From Kosakonia radicincitans DSM 16656 (lineage in GTDB: Bacteria; Pseudomonadota; Gammaproteobacteria; Enterobacterales; Enterobacteriaceae): a stretch of DNA of 64,000 nt. The position numbers were made by a program, and so were the translations under genes. The stretch lies in contig NZ_CP018016.1 of NCBI RefSeq assembly GCF_000280495.2, positions 1,798,001 to 1,862,000 of the forward strand, given 5' to 3'. Below, one piece after another: positions 11,603 through 22,472 of the stretch. Numbering within the stretch: position 1 is the stretch's first letter; the number at the start of each line of letters is the position of its first letter. Below the pieces are notes generated by a model. It was not told where the DNA came from. It saw only the letters and a program-made list of their open reading frames with translations, and did not search any database.

Positions 11603-13900
11603 ATGAAATGGCTATGTTCTGTAGGTGTCGCTGTGAGCCTCGCGCTGCAACCCGCGCTGGCTGAGGAGTTGATTGGCAACCATCCGCTGACGCCTGAAGC
11701 AAGGGATGCATTTGTCACTGAGTTGCTCAAAAAGATGACAGTTGATGAAAAAATTGGCCAGTTGCGTCTTATCAGTGTTGGCCCGGATAACCCGAAGGAA
11801 GCTATCCGCGAGATGATTAAAAAGAGCCAAGTGGGGGCGATTTTTAACACCGTTACCCGCCCGGATATCCGCGCGATGCAGGATCAGGCGATGCAGCTTA
11901 GCCGCCTGAAAATTCCTCTCTTTTTCGCTTATGATGTGGTTCACGGCCAGCGTACCGTCTTCCCGATTAGCCTTGGCCTGGCCTCCAGTTTTAACCTTGA
12001 CGCGGTGCGCACTGTAGGGCGCATTTCTGCTTATGAAGCCGCCGATGACGGCCTGAATATGACCTGGGCACCCATGGTGGATGTTTCCCGCGATCCGCGC
12101 TGGGGCCGCGTGTCGGAAGGGTTTGGTGAAGACACCTTCCTGACTTCTGAAATGGGGCGCACGATGGTCGAAGCGATGCAGGGCAAAAGCCCGGCGGATC
12201 GCTACTCAGTGATGACCAGCGTTAAACACTTTGCCGCGTATGGCGCGGTGGAAGGCGGTAAAGAGTACAACACCGTCGATATGAGCCCGCAGCGTCTGTT
12301 TAACGACTATATGCCGCCGTATAAAGCGGCGCTCGATGCCGGTAGCGGCGGCGTGATGGTGGCGCTTAACTCGCTGAACGGCACGCCCGCTTCGTCGGAT
12401 TCCTGGCTGTTAAAAGATCTGCTGCGCGATCAGTGGCACTTCAAAGGCATCACCATTTCCGATCACGGTGCGATCAAGGAACTTATCAAACACGGCACGG
12501 CTGCCGATCCGGAAGATGCGGTGCGTGTGGCGCTGAAGTCCGGCATCAACATGAGCATGAGCGACGAGTACTACAGCAAGTATCTGCCGGGGCTGGTGAA
12601 ATCCGGCAAGGTGACGATGGAGGAGCTGGACGATGCCACGCGTCATGTGCTGAACGTGAAGTACGACATGGGCTTGTTTAACGATCCGTACAGCCATCTC
12701 GGCCCGAAAGAGAGCGATCCGCAAGATACCAATGCGGAAAGCCGTCTGCATCGCAAAGAAGCGCGTCAAGTGGCGCGCGAAAGTATGGTGCTGCTGAAAA
12801 ACCGCCTTGAAACCCTGCCGCTGAAAAAAACCGACACCGTGGCGGTGGTTGGGCCGCTGGCCGACAGCAAGCGTGACTCAATGGGAAGCTGGTCTGCGGC
12901 GGGTGTGGCCGATCAGTCTGTTACCGTGCTGACCGGCATCCGCAATGCGCTGGCCGGTAAAGGCAACGTGCTGTACGCCAAAGGGGCGAACATCACCAAC
13001 GACAAAGACATCGTTAACTTCCTCAATCTGTATGAACCGGCGGTGGTGGTCGATCCGCGTTCGCCGCAAGAGATGATTGATGAAGCGGTGGCGGCGGCGA
13101 AGAAATCCGACGTGGTGGTAGCTGTGGTGGGTGAAGCGCAGGGGATGGCGCACGAAGCGTCCAGCCGTACTGACATCACTATTCCGCAAAGCCAGCGCGA
13201 TCTGATTGCCGCGCTGAAAGCGACCGGTAAACCGCTGGTGCTGGTGCTGATGAATGGTCGCCCGCTGGCGCTGGTGAAAGAGGATCAGCAGGCTGATGCG
13301 ATCCTCGAAACCTGGTTCGCCGGGACGGAAGGCGGTAACGCCATCGCCGATATTCTGTTTGGCGATTACAACCCGTCCGGCAAGTTGCCGATGTCCTTCC
13401 CGCGCTCGGTGGGGCAGATCCCGGTTTACTACAGCCATTTGAATACCGGCCGTCCGTACAATGCCGACAAGCCGAACAAATACACTTCCCGTTACTTTGA
13501 TGAAGCGAACGGGCCGCTCTATCCGTTCGGTTACGGCCTTAGCTACACCACTTTCAAAGTCTCTGAGGTGAAAATGTCCGCGCCGTCGATGACGAGTACT
13601 GGCAAAGTGACCGCCAGCGTGGAGGTGACCAACACCGGTAAGCGCGCGGGTGAAACGGTGATCCAGATGTATTTGCAGGATGTCACCGCGTCGATGAGCC
13701 GTCCGGTGAAACAGCTGCGCGGCTTTGACAAGGTGAACCTGCAACCGGGCGAAACCAAAACCGTCAGCTTCCCGATCGATGTGAATGCGCTGAAATTCTG
13801 GAACCAGCAGATGAAATATGCTGCGGAGCCGGGCAAATTCAACGTCTTTATCGGTGTTGATTCCGCACGCGTCAATCAGGGCGAGTTCGAACTGCGCTAA
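11603..13900 (+). CDS. bglX: Periplasmic beta-glucosidase, glycoside hydrolase family 3
   Basis: 765 aa, the same length as E. coli BglX. A signal peptide ends at ALA-E (about residue 20). The GH3 (alpha/beta)8 domain contains the nucleophile D287 in SDHGA. A second alpha/beta domain (about 390-630) has EGGNAIADILFGDYNPSGKLP, and a C-terminal fibronectin-III-like domain follows. The enzyme removes terminal beta-glucosyl residues in the periplasm. Start at ATG 11603 (MKWLCSVGV), where similarity to the family begins. A terminator follows. Confidence 0.96.
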   Translation: MKWLCSVGVAVSLALQPALAEELIGNHPLTPEARDAFVTELLKKMTVDEKIGQLRLISVGPDNPKEAIREMIKKSQVGAIFNTVTRPDIRAMQDQAMQLSRLKIPLFFAYDVVHGQRTVFPISLGLASSFNLDAVRTVGRISAYEAADDGLNMTWAPMVDVSRDPRWGRVSEGFGEDTFLTSEMGRTMVEAMQGKSPADRYSVMTSVKHFAAYGAVEGGKEYNTVDMSPQRLFNDYMPPYKAALDAGSGGVMVALNSLNGTPASSDSWLLKDLLRDQWHFKGITISDHGAIKELIKHGTAADPEDAVRVALKSGINMSMSDEYYSKYLPGLVKSGKVTMEELDDATRHVLNVKYDMGLFNDPYSHLGPKESDPQDTNAESRLHRKEARQVARESMVLLKNRLETLPLKKTDTVAVVGPLADSKRDSMGSWSAAGVADQSVTVLTGIRNALAGKGNVLYAKGANITNDKDIVNFLNLYEPAVVVDPRSPQEMIDEAVAAAKKSDVVVAVVGEAQGMAHEASSRTDITIPQSQRDLIAALKATGKPLVLVLMNGRPLALVKEDQQADAILETWFAGTEGGNAIADILFGDYNPSGKLPMSFPRSVGQIPVYYSHLNTGRPYNADKPNKYTSRYFDEANGPLYPFGYGLSYTTFKVSEVKMSAPSMTSTGKVTASVEVTNTGKRAGETVIQMYLQDVTASMSRPVKQLRGFDKVNLQPGETKTVSFPIDVNALKFWNQQMKYAAEPGKFNVFIGVDSARVNQGEFELR

Positions 13901-13907
13901 TCCTTCC

Positions 13908-13935
13908 CAGGCCGGGCAACCGGCCTGATTTTTTC
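13908..13935 (+). terminator. Intrinsic terminator after bglX
   Basis: CAGGCCG (13908-13914) pairs with CGGCCTG (13921-13927), loop GGCAAC, followed by ATTTTTTCC. Confidence 0.9.
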
Positions 13936-14049
13936 CGCTATACCTTATTCCTTTATCGTTTAGGGCTTTCACGCGACAAAGCCGCTATTTTTCGGCTACG
14001 CTTTTTTCTCAAGCTGCTGAAAAAGGCGGTAAAAAATGAGGGAAGTACA

Positions 14050-14967
14050 ATGACAATCACCCATAAGATTGCGTGCTCACTGCTGCTGGTGGCTGCCACG
14101 AGCCTGCCGTTGCAGGCAGCGGAACCGGTAAAAGTGGGATCCAAAATTGATACCGAAGGGGCGCTGCTGGGCAATATCATCTTGCAGGTTCTGGAAAGCC
14201 ATGGCGTAAAAACAGTCAATAAAGTGCAGCTTGGCACCACGCCGGTGGTGCGCGGGGCGATTACCTCCGGCGAGCTGGATATCTACCCCGAATACACCGG
14301 TAACGGCGCATTTTTCTTTAAAGATGAAAGCGATCCCGCATGGAAAAACGCGCAGCAGGGCTACGAGAAAGTGAAAAAACTCGATGCCGAACAGAATAAG
14401 CTGGTCTGGCTGACGCCCGCACCGGCGAATAACACGTGGACGATTGCCGTGCGTCAGGATCTGGCGCAGAAAAATAAGCTCACATCCTTAGCCGATCTGA
14501 GCCGTTATCTGAAAGAGGGCGGTGAATTCAAACTGGCGGCATCGGCGGAGTTTATCGAACGCACCGATGCGTTACCGGCCTTTGAGAAAGCGTACGACTT
14601 TACACTGAAACAGGATCAACTGCTGTCGCTGGCTGGCGGCGATACGGCGGTGACCATTAAAGCTGCCGCGCAGCAAACTTCCGGCGTGAATGCGGCGATG
14701 GCTTACGGTACGGATGGCCCGGTTGCGGCGTTGGGGCTGCAAACACTGAGCGATCCGAAAGGCGTGCAACCGATCTATGCGCCCACGCCGGTAGTGCGTG
14801 AAGCGGTGTTAAAAGCGTATCCGCAACTGGATGCGTGGCTGAAACCGGTCTTCGCCAGCCTGGATGAAAAAACGCTGCAAAAACTGAACGCCAGCATTGC
14901 CGTTGAAGGGCTGGATGCGAAAAAAGTGGCAGCCGATTACCTGAAAGAAAAAGGGCTGGTGAAATAA
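14050..14967 (+). CDS. osmF: Osmoprotectant ABC transporter, periplasmic binding protein
   Basis: 305 aa, the length of E. coli OsmF (YehZ). A signal peptide ends at LQA-A (about residue 23), followed by an OpuAC-type substrate-binding domain with the ligand-region sequences GALLGNI and [11 protein letters not shown]. It presents substrate to the YehYXW complex. In E. coli the operon depends on sigma-S and osmotic stress, and betaine affinity is low. The gene starts the four-gene operon osmF-yehY-yehX-yehW, 8 bases before yehY. A sigma-S-like CTACGCT lies near 13996, which is suggestive only. Confidence 0.94.
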   Translation: MTITHKIACSLLLVAATSLPLQAAEPVKVGSKIDTEGALLGNIILQVLESHGVKTVNKVQLGTTPVVRGAITSGELDIYPEYTGNGAFFFKDESDPAWKNAQQGYEKVKKLDAEQNKLVWLTPAPANNTWTIAVRQDLAQKNKLTSLADLSRYLKEGGEFKLAASAEFIERTDALPAFEKAYDFTLKQDQLLSLAGGDTAVTIKAAAQQTSGVNAAMAYGTDGPVAALGLQTLSDPKGVQPIYAPTPVVREAVLKAYPQLDAWLKPVFASLDEKTLQKLNASIAVEGLDAKKVAADYLKEKGLVK

Positions 14968-14975
14968 GCGCTGTT

Positions 14976-16130
14976 ATGGAGGATTCGCGACGTTGCCATA
15001 ATCGTGTGCTGCTGCTGTTGATGGTCGTCGGGCTGCTGGCAGCCTGGCTACCGTTTGTTAACTATGCGCCAAACCGGCTGGTCTCAGGCGAAAGTCGTGT
15101 GTTGTGGCAGCTGTTTCCGGCGTTCTGGCTGCTGGCGCCCTGTCTGCTGCTGATACTCAGTTTTGTGCCAGGGCGCGGGGCGCAAATCGGTACGCTGCTG
15201 CTGGCCGAAGCGCTGTTTTGCCTTTTGGTATGGAGCGCGGGCAGGGCGGCGACGGAACTGGCGCAGTCGGGCAGCGCGCTGGCGCGAACCTCGCCGGGAA
15301 GCGGGTTGTGGCTGTGGCTGGCGTTGGCGCTGCTGGCCTGTAGCGACGCCATTCGCCGCCTTGCCAGCCATCCGGTCTGGCGCTGGCTGCTCAATGCGCA
15401 AATCTGGTGTCTGCCGCTGTTCTTACTGCTCAGCGGCGAGCTGGACGATCTCTCATTGCTGCATGAATACCGCAACCGCCAGGAAGTGTTTAATGATGCG
15501 CTGGCGCAGCATCTGACGCTGCTTTTCGGTACGCTCATCCCCGCGCTGGGGGTGGGATTTGCCATCGGTTTATGGTGCTACCGCCATCCGACACGCCAGG
15601 GGCCGGTTTTCACGGTGCTCAATATCATCCAGACCATTCCTTCTGTCGGGCTGTTCGGCCTGCTGATTGCGCCGTTGGCCGGGCTGGTGCTGCACTTCCC
15701 GGTTCTGAGCCGTTTCGGCATTGCCGGAACCGGCATGACGCCCGCGCTGATTGCCCTTATTTTGTATGCCTTGTTGCCGCTGGTGCGCGGCGTGGTCGCC
15801 GGGCTTAACCAGGTGCCGCAGGAGGTGCTGGAGAGTGCCGAGGCGATGGGCATGAGCGCGCGCCAGCGTTTCTGGCAGGTACGCATTCCGCTGGCGCTGC
15901 CGCTGCTGCTACGCAGTTTGCGCGTTGTGGCGGTGCAGACGGTCGGCATGGCGGTGATCGCGGCGCTGATCGGCGCAGGCGGCTTCGGTTCGTTGGTCTT
16001 CCAGGGGCTACTGAGCAGCGCGCTGGATTTAGTGCTGCTTGGTGTGATCCCGGTTATTGCGCTGGCCGTTGTCGTGGATGCGCTGTTTGGTTTAAGCCTC
16101 GCGCTGCTGAAGGTAAAACAACATGATTGA
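14976..16130 (+). CDS. yehY: Osmoprotectant ABC transporter permease YehY
   Basis: A 384-aa inner-membrane permease with an extended N-terminal hydrophobic region (four to five helices) before the conserved BPD_transp_1 domain (about 170-375). The EAA loop reads [27 protein letters not shown] around 283-308; only its EAxGM core is diagnostic. The gene overlaps yehX by 8 bases, which points to translational coupling. Confidence 0.93.
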   Translation: MEDSRRCHNRVLLLLMVVGLLAAWLPFVNYAPNRLVSGESRVLWQLFPAFWLLAPCLLLILSFVPGRGAQIGTLLLAEALFCLLVWSAGRAATELAQSGSALARTSPGSGLWLWLALALLACSDAIRRLASHPVWRWLLNAQIWCLPLFLLLSGELDDLSLLHEYRNRQEVFNDALAQHLTLLFGTLIPALGVGFAIGLWCYRHPTRQGPVFTVLNIIQTIPSVGLFGLLIAPLAGLVLHFPVLSRFGIAGTGMTPALIALILYALLPLVRGVVAGLNQVPQEVLESAEAMGMSARQRFWQVRIPLALPLLLRSLRVVAVQTVGMAVIAALIGAGGFGSLVFQGLLSSALDLVLLGVIPVIALAVVVDALFGLSLALLKVKQHD

Positions 16131-17070
16131 ATTTAAAAATGTCAGCAAAACCTTTGCCGGACAGCAGGCCGTCAGCCATCTCGATCTGCATGTCAAAACG
16201 GGAGCTTTTTCGGTACTGATTGGCACCTCAGGTTCCGGAAAATCGACCACGCTGAAGATGATCAACCGGCTGATCGAGCATGATGAAGGCGCGATTTATT
16301 TTGCCGGTGAGGATATTCGCCAGCTTCCGGTGCTGGAGCTGCGCCGCCGCATGGGGTATGCCATACAGTCGATTGGGTTGTTCCCGCACTGGACGGTGGC
16401 GCAGAACATCGCCACCGTGCTGCAACTGCAAAAGTGGTCGCGCGGCCAGCGCGAGGCACGGGTGGATGAACTGATGGCGCTGCTGGGGCTGGATGTTTCC
16501 CTGCGCGACCGTTTCCCGCATCAGCTTTCCGGCGGGCAACAGCAGCGGGTCGGAGTGGCTCGCGCGCTGGCGGCCGATCCGGAAGTGCTGTTGATGGATG
16601 AACCTTTCGGTGCGCTGGATCCGGTCACCCGCGCGGCATTGCAGCAGGAGATGGTGCGCATTCACCGCCTGCTTGGGCGCACCATTGTACTGGTGACGCA
16701 CGATATTGATGAGGCGCTACAGCTGGCAGATCACCTGGTGTTGATGGATAAGGGCAAAGTGGTGCAGCAGGGGACACCGCTGGCGCTGCTGACCGCGCCG
16801 CACAACGATTTTGTCCGTGAATTTTTCGGTCGTAGCGAGCTGGGCGTGCGTCTGTTGTCGCTGCGCCAGGTGAAAGGCTATCTGCGCCGTGAACCGGTTT
16901 ATGAGGGAGAACCGCTGCGGGCGGAGATGACGCTGCGCGAAGCGTTGTCGGCGTTTGTCGCCCAACAGTGCGAGATCCTGCCGGTGCATGATGACAGCGG
17001 CCAGCCCTGCGGCAGTCTGCATTTCCGTGATTTATTGCGCGTGGAGGCCAGTGGTGAGGCTTCTGCGTGA
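16123..17070 (+). CDS. yehX: Osmoprotectant ABC transporter ATPase YehX
   Basis: A 315-aa ATPase with Walker [10 protein letters not shown] (about 35-43), signature LSGGQQQR (about 133-140), Walker [14 protein letters not shown] (about 153-165) and switch His in LVTHDIDEA (about 190). The C-terminal 60 residues form a partial CBS-like tail ([19 protein letters not shown]), common in betaine-type ATPases. It overlaps yehW by 17 bases. Confidence 0.94.
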   Translation: MIEFKNVSKTFAGQQAVSHLDLHVKTGAFSVLIGTSGSGKSTTLKMINRLIEHDEGAIYFAGEDIRQLPVLELRRRMGYAIQSIGLFPHWTVAQNIATVLQLQKWSRGQREARVDELMALLGLDVSLRDRFPHQLSGGQQQRVGVARALAADPEVLLMDEPFGALDPVTRAALQQEMVRIHRLLGRTIVLVTHDIDEALQLADHLVLMDKGKVVQQGTPLALLTAPHNDFVREFFGRSELGVRLLSLRQVKGYLRREPVYEGEPLRAEMTLREALSAFVAQQCEILPVHDDSGQPCGSLHFRDLLRVEASGEASA

Positions 17071-17791
17071 TCCCCTGTTATGGTTGATCGCGCTGTTTGT
17101 GGCGCTATTGCTGTGGCTGCCGCACAGCGCTGCGTTATTCAGCACACTGTTTCCGCAACTGCCGCGCCCGGTCTATCTGCAGGAGAGCTTTGTGTCGCTG
17201 GCCGCAGCGCATTTTGCGCTGGTGGGCATTTCCAGCGCGATTGCCATTGTGCTGGGTATCGGTGTTGGCATTGTGGTGACCCGCCCGGCCGGGCGTGAGT
17301 TTCGTCCGCTGGCGGAAACCATCGCCGCCGTCGGGCAAACTTTTCCGCCGGTGGCGGTGCTGGCGATTGCCGTGCCGGTCATGGGGTTTGGTAAAGAGCC
17401 GGCGGTGATTGCGCTGGTATTGTACGGTATTTTGCCGATTTTACAGGGAACGCTGGCCGGGATCGCCGCCGTGCCAGAGAGCGTACAAAGCGTGGCGCAG
17501 GGCATGGGAATGAGCGCGTGGCAGCGGTTGGTGAAAGTGGAGCTGCCGCTGGCGGCGCCGGTGATCATTGCCGGTGTGCGCACCTCGGTGATCATCAATA
17601 TCGGCACGGCGGCGATTGCCTCAACGGTGGGCGCGAGCACGCTCGGTACGCCGATTATCATCGGGCTGAGCGGTTTTAATACGGCTTATGTTATTCAGGG
17701 AGCAATTCTGGTGGCGCTGGCCGCGATTATTGTCGACCAGGCATTTGAGCGGTTGACGCGCTGGCTTAGCCAGCACCGCCACGCACAATAA
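17054..17791 (+). CDS. yehW: Osmoprotectant ABC transporter permease YehW
   Basis: A 245-aa permease with about six helices; the EAA-loop core is [12 protein letters not shown] around 150-161. The start is GTG 17054, giving (M)[10 protein letters not shown], which aligns with E. coli YehW (MKMLRDPLFWL). GGAGG at 17043-17047 lies six bases upstream. A second GTG at 17051 is possible. It is the second permease of the heteromeric importer. Confidence 0.92.
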   Translation: MRLLRDPLLWLIALFVALLLWLPHSAALFSTLFPQLPRPVYLQESFVSLAAAHFALVGISSAIAIVLGIGVGIVVTRPAGREFRPLAETIAAVGQTFPPVAVLAIAVPVMGFGKEPAVIALVLYGILPILQGTLAGIAAVPESVQSVAQGMGMSAWQRLVKVELPLAAPVIIAGVRTSVIINIGTAAIASTVGASTLGTPIIIGLSGFNTAYVIQGAILVALAAIIVDQAFERLTRWLSQHRHAQ

Positions 17792-17879
17792 ACGAATAAC
17801 CTGCGAGCATCACGCCGCTGATGCCGCCGATGGCCATCAGCAGAAAAACCGCGATGACGATAATTTTACCAGCCTTCAT
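17766..17879 (-). CDS. yohO: Small membrane protein YohO
   Basis: A 37-aa ORF with ATG at 17879 and TAA at 17766-17768, beginning [15 protein letters not shown] with one hydrophobic helix and a [11 protein letters not shown] segment. It matches E. coli YohO (35 aa) by sequence and by position between yehW and mlrA. AAAGGAACG precedes the start. Its 3' end overlaps the 3' end of yehW on the other strand by 26 bases. Function unknown. Confidence 0.88.
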   Translation of the reverse strand: MKAGKIIVIAVFLLMAIGGISGVMLAGYSFIVRGGAG

Positions 17880-17937
17880 ATGTCGTTCCTTTTGTTAAGG
17901 CAAGTAGTATAAAGGGAGCCGGGTTGTTGATAAAACA

Positions 17938-18669
17938 TTAAATACCGAGAAGCGCAACGCGGTGGCCGTTTTCCTGCCATGTCAGCAACTGATGCAGTTG
18001 CGCTGTTGTCGGGCTTTCTCCGCACCACACCAGCAGCGTCTGGCCGTCGAACATCTCCGGGCGCAGATGGGTTAACGAATGTGCCAGCACATCTACCCGC
18101 CATCCTTGCTGGCTTGCTATCCAGCCTTCCAGCCATAAACGGGGGGTGTCGTGAATATTCCAGCCGATCACCAGCGCGTCCTGGCCGCTCTTTTTGCGCG
18201 CCAGCGCCAGAGAGCCGGAAATATGAGTAATCAATATGCCATCGAGCAGGCTGAGCATCGCTTGCAGAGCGGGCTGCGGGTTTTGCAGGCGGTGGCGTAA
18301 AGGCATGATCAAATTGCTGGTCAGCGTACTGGCCGGGTAGTCGCGTTCGTGCTCTTTGAGCCACTGGTGCAACTGCTGCTGATTGCCCTGTTGCAGGTAG
18401 CGCAGCGCGGTCTCTTGCTGCTCCCGCCAGCCGTCGCGAACCTCGTCAGGTTCGCTGGAAAGCAGGGTCTGCACTTTGCTGACCTGAACACCATTACTTA
18501 TCCAGCTTTTAATTTCCCGAATGCGATCAATGTCCGATTCGGTAAAGAGTCGATGGCCGCCATCCGTGCGTTGAGGTTTCAATAACCCGTAACGTCGCTG
18601 CCAGGCTCGCAGCGTGACGGGATTGACATCGCATAACAACGCCACTTCACCAATTGTGTAAAGCGCCAT
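17938..18669 (-). CDS. mlrA: MerR-like regulator of csgD (curli and biofilm)
   Basis: 243 aa, exactly the length of E. coli MlrA. The MerR-type winged helix (1-70) reads YTIGEVALLCDVNPVTLRAW followed by the wing RRYGLLKPQR. The C-terminal half resembles a B12-binding-like effector domain with degenerate ligands. In E. coli it activates csgD and so curli and cellulose, under sigma-S and c-di-GMP control through YdaM and PdeR. It is divergent from btsS. Confidence 0.94.
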   Translation of the reverse strand: MALYTIGEVALLCDVNPVTLRAWQRRYGLLKPQRTDGGHRLFTESDIDRIREIKSWISNGVQVSKVQTLLSSEPDEVRDGWREQQETALRYLQQGNQQQLHQWLKEHERDYPASTLTSNLIMPLRHRLQNPQPALQAMLSLLDGILITHISGSLALARKKSGQDALVIGWNIHDTPRLWLEGWIASQQGWRVDVLAHSLTHLRPEMFDGQTLLVWCGESPTTAQLHQLLTWQENGHRVALLGI

Positions 18670-18889
18670 AGTTTCACCTTTGCTTACTGGCTCCCACTTT
18701 AACTGTAGCCTCTGGCGGTCGTATGAAGAGAAATTGGCGAAAAATTGCCCGGACGGCAGGTGAAAGGTGAATCATCTGGCAAGACTTTGTGATACAGAGC
18801 ACGATTTAGCGTTTTTTTGCAGCGCTTCAAAGAAACGTACGGCGACTCCATGTATGTTACGCGCTTTAGTTGATGTGGTATTTGCCGGT

Positions 18890-20578
18890 ATGTACGAATT
18901 CAATCTGGTGCTGTTGCTGCTACAACAGATGTGCGTGTTTCTGGTTATCGCCTGGTTGATGAGTAAGACGCGCCTGTTTATCCCGCTAATGCAGGTTACC
19001 GTCCGTCTGCCGCATAAATTATTGTGCTATGTCACCTTCTCTATTTTCTGCATTCTTGGCACTTATTTCGGGCTGCACATCGAAGACTCTATTGCGAATA
19101 CCCGGGCGATTGGCGCGGTCATGGGCGGCCTGCTCGGCGGCCCGCTGGTGGGCGGTCTGGTCGGATTAACCGGCGGCCTGCACCGTTACTCGATGGGCGG
19201 CATGACGGCGCTGAGCTGTATGATCTCCACCATTGTCGAAGGGCTGCTTGGCGGCCTGGTTCACAGTGCGTTGATTAAGCGCGGGCGTACCGATCGGGTC
19301 TTTAGCCCGCTCACCGCCGGGGCAATCACTTGTGTGGCGGAGCTGACGCAGATGCTGATTATTCTGCTGATTGCCCGGCCGTTCGACAGTGCCCTGCATC
19401 TGGTGCAGAGCATTGCCGCGCCGATGATGGTCACCAATACCGTCGGCGCCGCGCTGTTTATGCGTATCCTGCTCGATAAACGCGCCATGTTCGAGAAGTA
19501 CACCTCGGCGTTTTCCGCCACCGCGCTGAAAGTGGCCGCCTCCACCGAAGGGATTTTGCGCCAGGGTTTTAACGAAGAAAACAGCATGAAGGTGGCGCAG
19601 GTGCTCTATAAAGAGCTGGAGATTGGTGCGGTGGCCATTACCGATCGCGACAAGCTGCTGGCGTTTACCGGCATTGGCGACGATCACCACTTACCGGGAC
19701 GGCCGATCTCTTCGGTCTGGACGCAGCGCGCCATCGAAACCGGCGAAGTGGTGTACGCTGACGGTAACGAAGTGCCGTATCGCTGCTCGTTGCATCCGCA
19801 GTGCAAATTAGGTTCGACATTAGTTATTCCGCTACGCGGCGAAAACCAGCGCGTGGTGGGCACCATTAAGTTATACGAGGCGAAAAACCGCCTGTTCAGC
19901 TCCATCAACCGCACGCTGGGCGAAGGGATCGCGCAACTGCTGTCGGCGCAAATTCTCGCCGGGCAGTACGAACGGCAGAAGGCGCTGCTGACTCAGTCGG
20001 AAATTAAACTCCTGCATGCGCAGGTGAACCCACATTTCCTGTTCAATGCGCTGAATACGTTGAAAGCGGTGATCCGCCGCGACAGCGACCAGGCCGGGTT
20101 GCTGGTGCAATACCTCTCGACCTTCTTTCGCAAAAACTTAAAGCGTCCGTCAGAGATCGTTACGCTGGCGGATGAAATTGAACATGTGAATGCCTACCTG
20201 CAAATCGAAAAAGCGCGCTTCCAGTCGCGGTTGCATGTGCAGTTACACGTGCCGGAGGCGCTGTCGCATTTGCAGTTGCCGGCATTTACGCTGCAACCGA
20301 TTGTCGAAAATGCCATCAAGCATGGTACATCGCAGCTGCTCGGCGTCGGCGAGATTTCCATCAACGCCAGCCAGGACGGGGAACATCTGGTGCTGGCGGT
20401 TGAGGATAATGCGGGTCTGTATCAACCGAAAAACGATGCCAGCGGGCTGGGGATGAGCCTGGTGGATAAGCGGTTGCGCGCCCGCTTCGGTAACGACTGC
20501 GGTATCAGCATTGCCTGCGAACCGGATCTGTTTACCCGCATTACCTTAAGACTCCCGCTGGAGGAACAGGCATGTTAA
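18890..20578 (+). CDS. btsS: Pyruvate-responsive sensor histidine kinase BtsS
   Basis: A 562-aa LytS-type kinase. Six N-terminal membrane helices form the 5TMR-LYT domain (about 1-200) with [18 protein letters not shown], followed by a GAF domain (about 220-350), the His-kinase box with the phosphoacceptor H in [12 protein letters not shown] (around 383), and a HATPase_c domain ([16 protein letters not shown]). E. coli BtsS (YehU) senses extracellular pyruvate. Start ATG 18890 ([10 protein letters not shown]) matches the family; the longer frame from 18767 does not. It overlaps btsR by 7 bases. Confidence 0.94.
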   Translation: MYEFNLVLLLLQQMCVFLVIAWLMSKTRLFIPLMQVTVRLPHKLLCYVTFSIFCILGTYFGLHIEDSIANTRAIGAVMGGLLGGPLVGGLVGLTGGLHRYSMGGMTALSCMISTIVEGLLGGLVHSALIKRGRTDRVFSPLTAGAITCVAELTQMLIILLIARPFDSALHLVQSIAAPMMVTNTVGAALFMRILLDKRAMFEKYTSAFSATALKVAASTEGILRQGFNEENSMKVAQVLYKELEIGAVAITDRDKLLAFTGIGDDHHLPGRPISSVWTQRAIETGEVVYADGNEVPYRCSLHPQCKLGSTLVIPLRGENQRVVGTIKLYEAKNRLFSSINRTLGEGIAQLLSAQILAGQYERQKALLTQSEIKLLHAQVNPHFLFNALNTLKAVIRRDSDQAGLLVQYLSTFFRKNLKRPSEIVTLADEIEHVNAYLQIEKARFQSRLHVQLHVPEALSHLQLPAFTLQPIVENAIKHGTSQLLGVGEISINASQDGEHLVLAVEDNAGLYQPKNDASGLGMSLVDKRLRARFGNDCGISIACEPDLFTRITLRLPLEEQAC

Positions 20579-21291
20579 AAGTGCTGATTGTTGATGATGA
20601 ACCGCTGGCCCGGGAAAACCTGCGTATTCTGCTTCAGGAAGAGAGCGACATCGAGATTGTTGGCGAGTGCGGCAATGCCGTGGAAGCGATTGGCGCGGTG
20701 CACAAGCTGCACCCCGACGTGCTGTTTCTTGATATTCAGATGCCGCGCATCAGCGGGCTTGAGATGGTCGGCATGCTTGATCCCGGCAATCGCCCTTATG
20801 TGGTGTTTCTTACCGCTTTTGATGAGTATGCGGTGCAGGCGTTTGAGGAACATGCGTTCGACTACCTGCTTAAACCTATTGAGGCACGTCGTCTGGAGAA
20901 AACGTTGACGCGCCTGCGCCAGGAGCGCGGTGTGCAGGATGTGTCGGTGCTGCCGGAGAATCAGGAAGCGCTGAAATTTATTCCCTGTACCGGGCACAGC
21001 CGTATCTGGCTGTTGCAGATGGATGAGGTGGCGTTTGTCAGCAGCCGGATGAGCGGCGTTTATGTCACCAGCCAGGAGGGCAAAGAGGGCTTTACTGAGC
21101 TGACGTTGCGTACGCTGGAGAGCCGCACGCCGCTGGTTCGCTGCCATCGTCAGTATCTGGTGAATATGGCGCACCTGAAAGAGATTCGCCTTGAAGATAA
21201 CGGCCAGGCGGAGCTATTGCTGCGTGACGGGCTGACGGTGCCGGTCAGCCGCCGCTATCTGAAGAATTTAAAAGAGGCGCTGGGGTTGTAA
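20572..21291 (+). CDS. btsR: LytTR response regulator BtsR
   Basis: 239 aa, the length of E. coli BtsR (YehT). The receiver domain (1-120) has phosphoacceptor D in LFLDIQMPR (around 54) and K in YLLKPI (around 103). The C-terminal LytTR DNA-binding domain (about 137-238) contains the typical [17 protein letters not shown] segment. With BtsS it activates the pyruvate transporter gene btsT in E. coli; btsT is not in this window. Confidence 0.95.
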   Translation: MLKVLIVDDEPLARENLRILLQEESDIEIVGECGNAVEAIGAVHKLHPDVLFLDIQMPRISGLEMVGMLDPGNRPYVVFLTAFDEYAVQAFEEHAFDYLLKPIEARRLEKTLTRLRQERGVQDVSVLPENQEALKFIPCTGHSRIWLLQMDEVAFVSSRMSGVYVTSQEGKEGFTELTLRTLESRTPLVRCHRQYLVNMAHLKEIRLEDNGQAELLLRDGLTVPVSRRYLKNLKEALGL

Positions 21292-21343
21292 ATTCCTGTG
21301 CGATGCCTACACTGCGCGCTGGTTTATCATTTTGGGGAAAGAG

Positions 21344-21820
21344 ATGCTTAATAACGATATCCTGCGCAGCCTGCGTTACACACTGCAAGTGGACAATAAC
21401 GCGCTGGTGCGCATTCTTGCACTGGCGGATACGGTGGTCACCGCCGAACAGATTGCTCCGTGGCTGCGTAAAGAGGATGAGGCAGGGTATAAGCCGTGTC
21501 CGGATATTGTGTTATCCGCTTTTCTCAATGGGCTGATTTACGAAAAACGCGGCAAAGATGACAGCGCGCCGCCGCTGGTGGTCGAGCGCAAACTGAATAA
21601 CAACATTGTGCTGAAAAAATTGCGTATCGCCTTTTCGTTAAAGACCGACGATATTCTGGCGATCCTCACCGCGCAGCAGTTCCGTGTGTCGATGCCGGAA
21701 ATCACCGCCATGATGCGCGCGCCGGAACATAAAAACTTCCGCGAGTGCGGCGACCAGTTTCTGCGCTATTTCCTGCGTGGCTTAGCCAGCAAGGTGCAAA
21801 AGCCGAAAGCGCAGGCCTGA
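21344..21820 (+). CDS. yehS: DUF1456 protein YehS
   Basis: 158 aa, made of two tandem DUF1456 repeats of about 65 residues; the parallel segments LRSLRYTLQVDNNALVRILAL and LKKLRIAFSLKTDDILAIL show the duplication. Close to E. coli YehS (156 aa). ATG 21344 begins MLNNDILRSLRY as the orthologue does. Function unknown. It follows btsR by 52 bases in the same direction. Confidence 0.9.
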   Translation: MLNNDILRSLRYTLQVDNNALVRILALADTVVTAEQIAPWLRKEDEAGYKPCPDIVLSAFLNGLIYEKRGKDDSAPPLVVERKLNNNIVLKKLRIAFSLKTDDILAILTAQQFRVSMPEITAMMRAPEHKNFRECGDQFLRYFLRGLASKVQKPKAQA

Positions 21821-21834
21821 TAAGCGAAGCGCCA

Positions 21835-21937
21835 TCAGGCTATGTCGCCTGAGCGTTGTGAAAAACTGCCCGATGGCGGCGTTGCGTTATCCGGCTTACG
21901 ACCTTCACTGGCCCGGTAAGCGTAGCGCCACCGGGCA
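21835..21937. repeat. REP/BIME-type palindromic repeats after yehS
   Basis: A stem TCAGGC/GCCTGA (21835-21852) is followed by two REP-like units at 21867-21937: TGCCCGATGGCG...TTATCCGGC, then GCCCGGTAAGCG...CACCGGGC in opposite orientation. This is the arrangement of a BIME between convergent genes (yehS and yehR). Confidence 0.75.
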
Positions 21938-21947
21938 AGATGACGAA

Positions 21948-22403
21948 TTACTGAACCTCTTTAAAGCCCTTCGCTTTCAACAGCGCTTCCGACTTCTGCA
22001 TACTGATACCATCCTGCACCGTGCCGGTAAACGCCGTGCCCTGTAATGCGTTCAGATCGGCGAAATTCACCGCGCTGTAATCTACATCCAGCGTCTCCTG
22101 CGCATAGGTTTGCTGGTAATCAACGCTCTCTTTGATCCCTTTGACGCTCTGGTATTTCTGGCTGATCGGCCCGAGGACTTTCATCGCTTCCTCTTTGTTG
22201 CTCGCGCCAATGGCGCTGTAGTCGATCTTATTTTTCGCCGTCTGGCGCAGCACTTTGTCGTCTTTGTAGTAATAGGTCAGCGTCAGTTCGGTTCCTGGTG
22301 CCGACCAGCTAAAGGTTTTACTCTGCTCTTTCTCCCCGCAGCCGCTCAGGCTGAAGAGCAGGGTAAAGGCGAAAAGGGCGGCAAAAAGATGACGGATATT
22401 CAC
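21948..22403 (-). CDS. yehR: DUF1307 lipoprotein YehR
   Basis: A 151-aa lipoprotein. The signal peptide ends in the lipobox LSGC, giving a lipidated Cys at about residue 22, and the rest is the DUF1307 domain (SWSAPGTELTLTYYYKDDKV...). Close to E. coli YehR (153 aa). Function unknown. It is convergent with yehS and lies downstream of metG behind the metG terminator. Confidence 0.9.
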   Translation of the reverse strand: MNIRHLFAALFAFTLLFSLSGCGEKEQSKTFSWSAPGTELTLTYYYKDDKVLRQTAKNKIDYSAIGASNKEEAMKVLGPISQKYQSVKGIKESVDYQQTYAQETLDVDYSAVNFADLNALQGTAFTGTVQDGISMQKSEALLKAKGFKEVQ

Positions 22404-22441
22404 GGTGATTCCCCTGTTTCCATAAACTGGTATCAGTATAG

Positions 22442-22466
22442 AAAAAAGGCGCTGATATCAGCGCCT
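22442..22466 (-). terminator. Intrinsic terminator after metG
   Basis: A perfect palindrome GGCGCTGAT/ATCAGCGCC (22448-22465) is followed by TTTTTT on the minus strand. Confidence 0.9.
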
Positions 22467-22472
22467 TTATTG

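Noticed and set aside
12878..13972. 364-codon antisense frame over bglX
   Set aside because: High-GC third positions of bglX keep the opposite frame open; the composition (many His, Arg, Gln) is typical of such shadows.
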